Assembly: GCA_000431975.1 (NCBI GenBank)
Contig: HF988501.1
Span: 1-9,660 of the forward strand
From: Prevotella sp. CAG:924
GTDB taxonomy: Bacteria > Bacteroidota > Bacteroidia > Bacteroidales > Bacteroidaceae
Direction: 5' to 3'
Length of the DNA stretch: 9,660 nt
Shown here: positions 7,262 to 9,660 of the stretch, piece after piece
Layout: every line of letters begins with the position of its first letter
Position numbering within the stretch: the stretch's first letter is position 1
Program-made: the position numbers and the translations under genes
The notes under the pieces: generated by a model
The model's input: the letters and a program-made list of their open reading frames with translations, nothing else
The model's database searches: none
What the model was told of the DNA's origin: nothing

Positions 7262-7351
7262 TGAGCCGGTGAACTGGAGAGCAGGTCTGCCGATGCCATC
7301 TGTCTTCCGACGAGGAGACGAGGGCGACCCGCTTTCCAGCACGCCGGCTCA
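7262..7351 (+). repeat. Long imperfect hairpin filling the gap between the two lepB-type genes
   Basis: The outer stem is TGAGCCGG (7262-7269) with CCGGCTCA (7344-7351), exact. After a short mismatch region, CTGGAGAGCAGGTC (7274-7287) pairs with GACCCGCTTTCCAG (7326-7339) over 14 positions with one G-U and one A-C. GCC (7289-7291) then pairs with GGC (7323-7325), and a small apical stem forms from GTCT (7302-7305) and AGAC (7316-7319). The whole element starts 6 nt after the lepB stop and ends 14 nt before the next ATG. No T-run follows, so it is not a canonical terminator. It may tune expression or mRNA stability between the two genes, or be a small inserted palindromic element. Confidence 0.65.
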
Positions 7352-7365
7352 ATGGCTTTCAATAA

Positions 7366-7842
7366 ATGAAGCAGCTGATCAAGACCATTGTGACGATCAT
7401 CATAGCGGCCCTCGTGGTCGTTGTGGTACGCACGTACTTCTACACCGTCAGCACGGTGACTGCCGACCTGGGCCAGACGCTCCGGGCAGGTGACCGCGTG
7501 CTTGTCAACAAGGTGGGGAAGCACACCTTCCGCCGCGGCGATCTGATGGTCTTTCATCCTGCCGACTGGCCTGCCACAGGCCAAGACAGCACCGACATGG
7601 ATCCCCGGCTGCAGGCTATTGCCGTCGACTCGACCTCACTCATGATCGGACAGGTGACCGCCGTTCCCGGAGACACCATCCTCATGCCTCACGGACGCTA
7701 TGTCATCCCCGTACGCTGCTGCGAACGTTGCGGCAGCCTCGACTGCAAGCTCTATCTGGTCACGACAGGTAAAGGACGGCAGCTCGTACATCTTCACCAA
7801 GTAGTGGGCTCAGCCCACCGCATTTTTCATCTGCCATGGTAA
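7366..7842 (+). CDS. Short S26/LepB-like membrane protein lacking the catalytic Ser and Lys
   Basis: The 158-residue product has one N-terminal membrane anchor (about 5-25), then a region that aligns with signal peptidase I: TLRAGDRVLVNK (38-49), RRGDLMVFHP (56-65) and AVPGDTI (99-105). Aligned to the neighbouring LepB on the fixed GD and PG motifs, the catalytic Ser position is Asp34 and the catalytic Lys position is Gly95. The GDNR box is absent, although VVGSAHRIF near the end resembles its VGKPIFI tail. A Cys cluster (Cys118, Cys119, Cys122, Cys127) sits on the presumed outer side. No protease activity is expected. It may be an accessory or regulatory partner of LepB; that is inference. 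Its start follows a long hairpin, and its stop overlaps the WbqC-family start by 7 nt. Database annotation would probably read S26 family signal peptidase, which overstates what the residues support. Confidence 0.85.
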   Translation: MKQLIKTIVTIIIAALVVVVVRTYFYTVSTVTADLGQTLRAGDRVLVNKVGKHTFRRGDLMVFHPADWPATGQDSTDMDPRLQAIAVDSTSLMIGQVTAVPGDTILMPHGRYVIPVRCCERCGSLDCKLYLVTTGKGRQLVHLHQVVGSAHRIFHLPW

Positions 7843-8507
7843 GCACAGCAATTCTCTCTTCTACCTATTTCGGACCGGTACAATGGTATCAGAAACTGTC
7901 GCGCTACGATCACATTATCCTGGAACGCAACGAGCACTTCATCAAACAGACCTACCGTAACCGTTGCGTCATCGCCACGACACAAGGCACGCAAGCGCTG
8001 ACCGTACCGGTAACGGCTGCCGGCAACAAGACCAAGACCCTCATGCGCGACATCGCCGTGAGCGGACATGGACACTGGCGCCATCTGCACTGGCAAGCCC
8101 TCTGCTCGGCCTACAACGAGAGTCCGTTCTTTGAATATTACGCCGATGATCTGAAAGACTTTTTTGAAGAGCCATCCACCGAAGAAGGACTCTTCGACTT
8201 CAATCTACGGATCGTCCGTAAAATGTGCGAACTGCTCGACATAACGCCCGACATCCGGCTCAGCGACGACTATATCCGCCCCATCGAGACAACCGCAGGC
8301 GACACATCCAAGGCGCTGACGCCAGAAGGCTGTGAGGCCGACGATTTCCGTGAGGCGATACGCCCCAAGCATCCCATGGATGACCCGTCATTCATGGCAA
8401 AGCCATATTATCAGGTGTTCCGGCAGAAAAACGGATTCCTGCCCAACCTCAGCATCCTCGATCTTCTCTTTAACGAAGGCAACGAAGCCGTGCTGTGGCT
8501 GCAATAA
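7836..8507 (+). CDS. WbqC-like family protein
   Basis: The 223-residue protein matches the WbqC-like family, named from a gene found in O-antigen clusters and without a settled activity. Landmarks are the N-terminal STYFGPVQWYQKL (9-21), HFIKQTYRNRCVI (34-46), LTVPV (55-59), the WRHLHWQALCSAYNESPFFEYY segment (begins 81), and the C-terminal YYQVF...GFLPNLSILDLLFNEG (191-215). There is no signal peptide or membrane span, so it should be cytoplasmic. The first ATG overlaps the stop of the S26-like gene (ATGGTAA), so translation is likely coupled and this is the only sensible start. From memory, dapB, lepB genes and a wbqC-like gene are often adjacent in Bacteroidales, but I cannot check that here. 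Residues 151-172 look poorly conserved and may be a loop. Confidence 0.85.
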   Translation: MVSTAILSSTYFGPVQWYQKLSRYDHIILERNEHFIKQTYRNRCVIATTQGTQALTVPVTAAGNKTKTLMRDIAVSGHGHWRHLHWQALCSAYNESPFFEYYADDLKDFFEEPSTEEGLFDFNLRIVRKMCELLDITPDIRLSDDYIRPIETTAGDTSKALTPEGCEADDFREAIRPKHPMDDPSFMAKPYYQVFRQKNGFLPNLSILDLLFNEGNEAVLWLQ

Positions 8508-8640
8508 GACGCTCAAAAGTCCTTTTACGGGCATACTCAAACAAGTGGATTACCAGTCTTGACGAGCTGTTCTACCATCTCTCCGGGACTTTGCTACTTT
8601 TTATTTTTTCACCCCACATCACACTTAACACACACAAAGA
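8508..8640. other. 133-nt gap between the wbqC-like and EamA genes
   Basis: The gap has a T-rich stretch (8597-8610) and an A/C-rich leader just before the next ATG. A weak distant repeat AAAGTCC (8516-8522) / GGACTTT (8586-8592) precedes the T-rich stretch, but the 63-nt loop makes a terminator doubtful. A small bulged stem CAAGTGG/CCA-CTTG (8542-8561) has no T-run after it. No exact TAnnTTTG box is present, so I cannot say whether the transporter has its own promoter. Confidence 0.4.
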
Positions 8641-9561
8641 ATGAAGATACATCAGATTGAAGGCCATGCAGCCGTCCTGACGGCCAATACTATTTTCGGT
8701 CTCGGCGTTCCCGTCACAGCCCTTCTGTTGGCCAACTGGATCGGACCACTAGCCTATATGGAAACACGCTGTGCGGGCGCCGCGCTCATCTTCTGGATCA
8801 TCTCGTTCTTTCTACCACGCGAGCACGTACCAGCCAAGGATCTTGCCATCATCATCGGCGGCGGACTGATCGGCGTCGTCGTGTCGCAGACGCTCACCGC
8901 CTGGGCACTCACCTATACCACGCCCGTCTACTTCTCACTCATCGCCACCCTCACGCCGGTAGCCACCATGCTCTGTGCCGCCCTCTTCATCCGCGAACGC
9001 ATCACCGCCAAAGGAGCCCTGGGCGTCGCCATAGGTATCATCGGCGCCCTGCTGATGGTCTTCATAAACTGGCAGAGCGGCAGTGGAAAGAACGACCGGC
9101 TGGGCATCCTCCTCGCTGTACTGAGCCTCCTCACATGGGCTGTCTACCTGATCATCACACGCAGCATATCGGCACGCTACAGTGCGGTGACGCAAATGAA
9201 ATGGATATTCCTGGCCTCAGCCATCGTCATGCTACCCTTCTCCTGGGAACAGCTCACCACGGCACCTCTCTTTTCTGCCGTTTCTCCGGCAGCCGGCGCC
9301 CCTTCCTCACCGTTGTGGACCGGCATACTGGAGATGGCATTCATCGTCCTTCTGGCCACCGTCTACGGATATTTTGCCATCCCCTTTGCCCTCCGCTACA
9401 TCAAGACGACGACGGTGAGCATCTACACCAACCTTCAGCCCATCGTCGCCTCCCTCGTCGCCATCTGCATCGGCCAGGACCGACTCACATGGGACAAGCC
9501 CGTCGCCCTTCTACTTGTACTACTGAGCGCATGGATCGTCACGCGGCAAGACGGAAAGTAG
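8641..9561 (+). CDS. DMT superfamily transporter with two EamA domains
   Basis: This is an inner-membrane permease of the drug/metabolite transporter superfamily; substrates range from amino acids to nucleobases and none can be assigned. The 306 residues match the usual 10-helix length. The two EamA repeats cover about 10-140 and 155-300, and each holds the paired motif expected: TLTPVATMLCAALFIRERIT (103-122) in the first and NLQPIVASLVAICIGQDRLT (264-283) in the second. A hydrophilic link (about 143-153) joins the halves, and an Ala/Pro/Ser-rich loop (about 205-225) lies in the second. The ATG at 8641 follows an A-rich leader (CACACACAAAGA), usual for this phylum. It is on the same strand as the lepB run but 133 nt away, so it may be a separate unit. 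A terminator-like hairpin lies 66 nt after its stop. Confidence 0.92.
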   Translation: MKIHQIEGHAAVLTANTIFGLGVPVTALLLANWIGPLAYMETRCAGAALIFWIISFFLPREHVPAKDLAIIIGGGLIGVVVSQTLTAWALTYTTPVYFSLIATLTPVATMLCAALFIRERITAKGALGVAIGIIGALLMVFINWQSGSGKNDRLGILLAVLSLLTWAVYLIITRSISARYSAVTQMKWIFLASAIVMLPFSWEQLTTAPLFSAVSPAAGAPSSPLWTGILEMAFIVLLATVYGYFAIPFALRYIKTTTVSIYTNLQPIVASLVAICIGQDRLTWDKPVALLLVLLSAWIVTRQDGK

Positions 9562-9627
9562 GCAACGGCACAAGCCACGTCTTCCACCCGTACAATCAAC
9601 AGGACAATCATATAGGAACCATAAAGG

Positions 9628-9660
9628 AGGGTGTATCAAAATTCCGGCACACCCTTTTTT
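9628..9660 (+). terminator. Intrinsic terminator after the EamA transporter gene
   Basis: AGGGTGT (9628-9634) and ACACCCT (9649-9655) form a 7-bp perfect stem around a 14-nt loop. The stem is followed by T's to the window end (TTTTTT, 9655-9660), possibly continuing beyond it. This orientation ends the rightward transcript. An A-rich stretch (9623-9625) on the other side could make it work in both directions. Confidence 0.7.

Noticed and set aside
7352..7369. Five-codon mini-ORF (MAFNK) whose stop overlaps the S26-like start
   Set aside because: An ATGA overlap in the leader is suggestive of coupling, but five codons with no start signal is easily chance.

Overview
The window looks like a chromosomal core-gene segment from a fairly GC-rich member of the Bacteroidota, most likely Prevotella-like. 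The evidence is the gene content (DUF2851, the dapB-lepB-lepB-like-wbqC run), the very long LepB with large inserts, the near absence of Shine-Dalgarno sites, A/T-rich leaders before start codons, and two good matches to the Bacteroidota -7 promoter box TAnnTTTG. Species cannot be fixed from this sequence alone.

Left half, minus strand (about 97-4274), read right to left: a DUF2851 protein of unknown function, a 4HBT-fold acyl-CoA thioesterase, the DNA-processing protein DprA, then after a 227-nt gap a tRNA-dihydrouridine synthase. The first three are packed with a 1-nt gap and a 1-nt stop/start overlap, so they form one translationally coupled operon. A promoter matching the Bacteroidota consensus lies at 4494-4524, giving a leader of roughly 210 nt. 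The tRNA synthase is probably reached by read-through.

Middle (4275-5024): a 750-nt divergent intergenic region with the minus-strand promoter, a second promoter box directly before dapB, and GC-rich hairpins. I see no convincing gene in it.

Right half, plus strand (5025-9561): dapB (lysine/diaminopimelate synthesis), lepB (signal peptidase I), a short LepB paralogue that has lost both catalytic residues, and a WbqC-family protein. These four are an apparent operon (3-nt gap, 109-nt gap filled by a long hairpin, 7-nt overlap). A DMT/EamA transporter follows after a 133-nt gap, and an intrinsic terminator ends the window.

Most of this is ordinary housekeeping sequence. The points worth a second look are an in-frame 24-nt tandem duplication inside dapB, the apparently dead signal-peptidase paralogue with a Cys cluster, the roughly 90-nt hairpin that fills the gap between the two lepB-type genes, and two back-to-back promoter boxes in the divergent region. 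I found no CRISPR array, rRNA, tRNA, insertion sequence or clear defence system.
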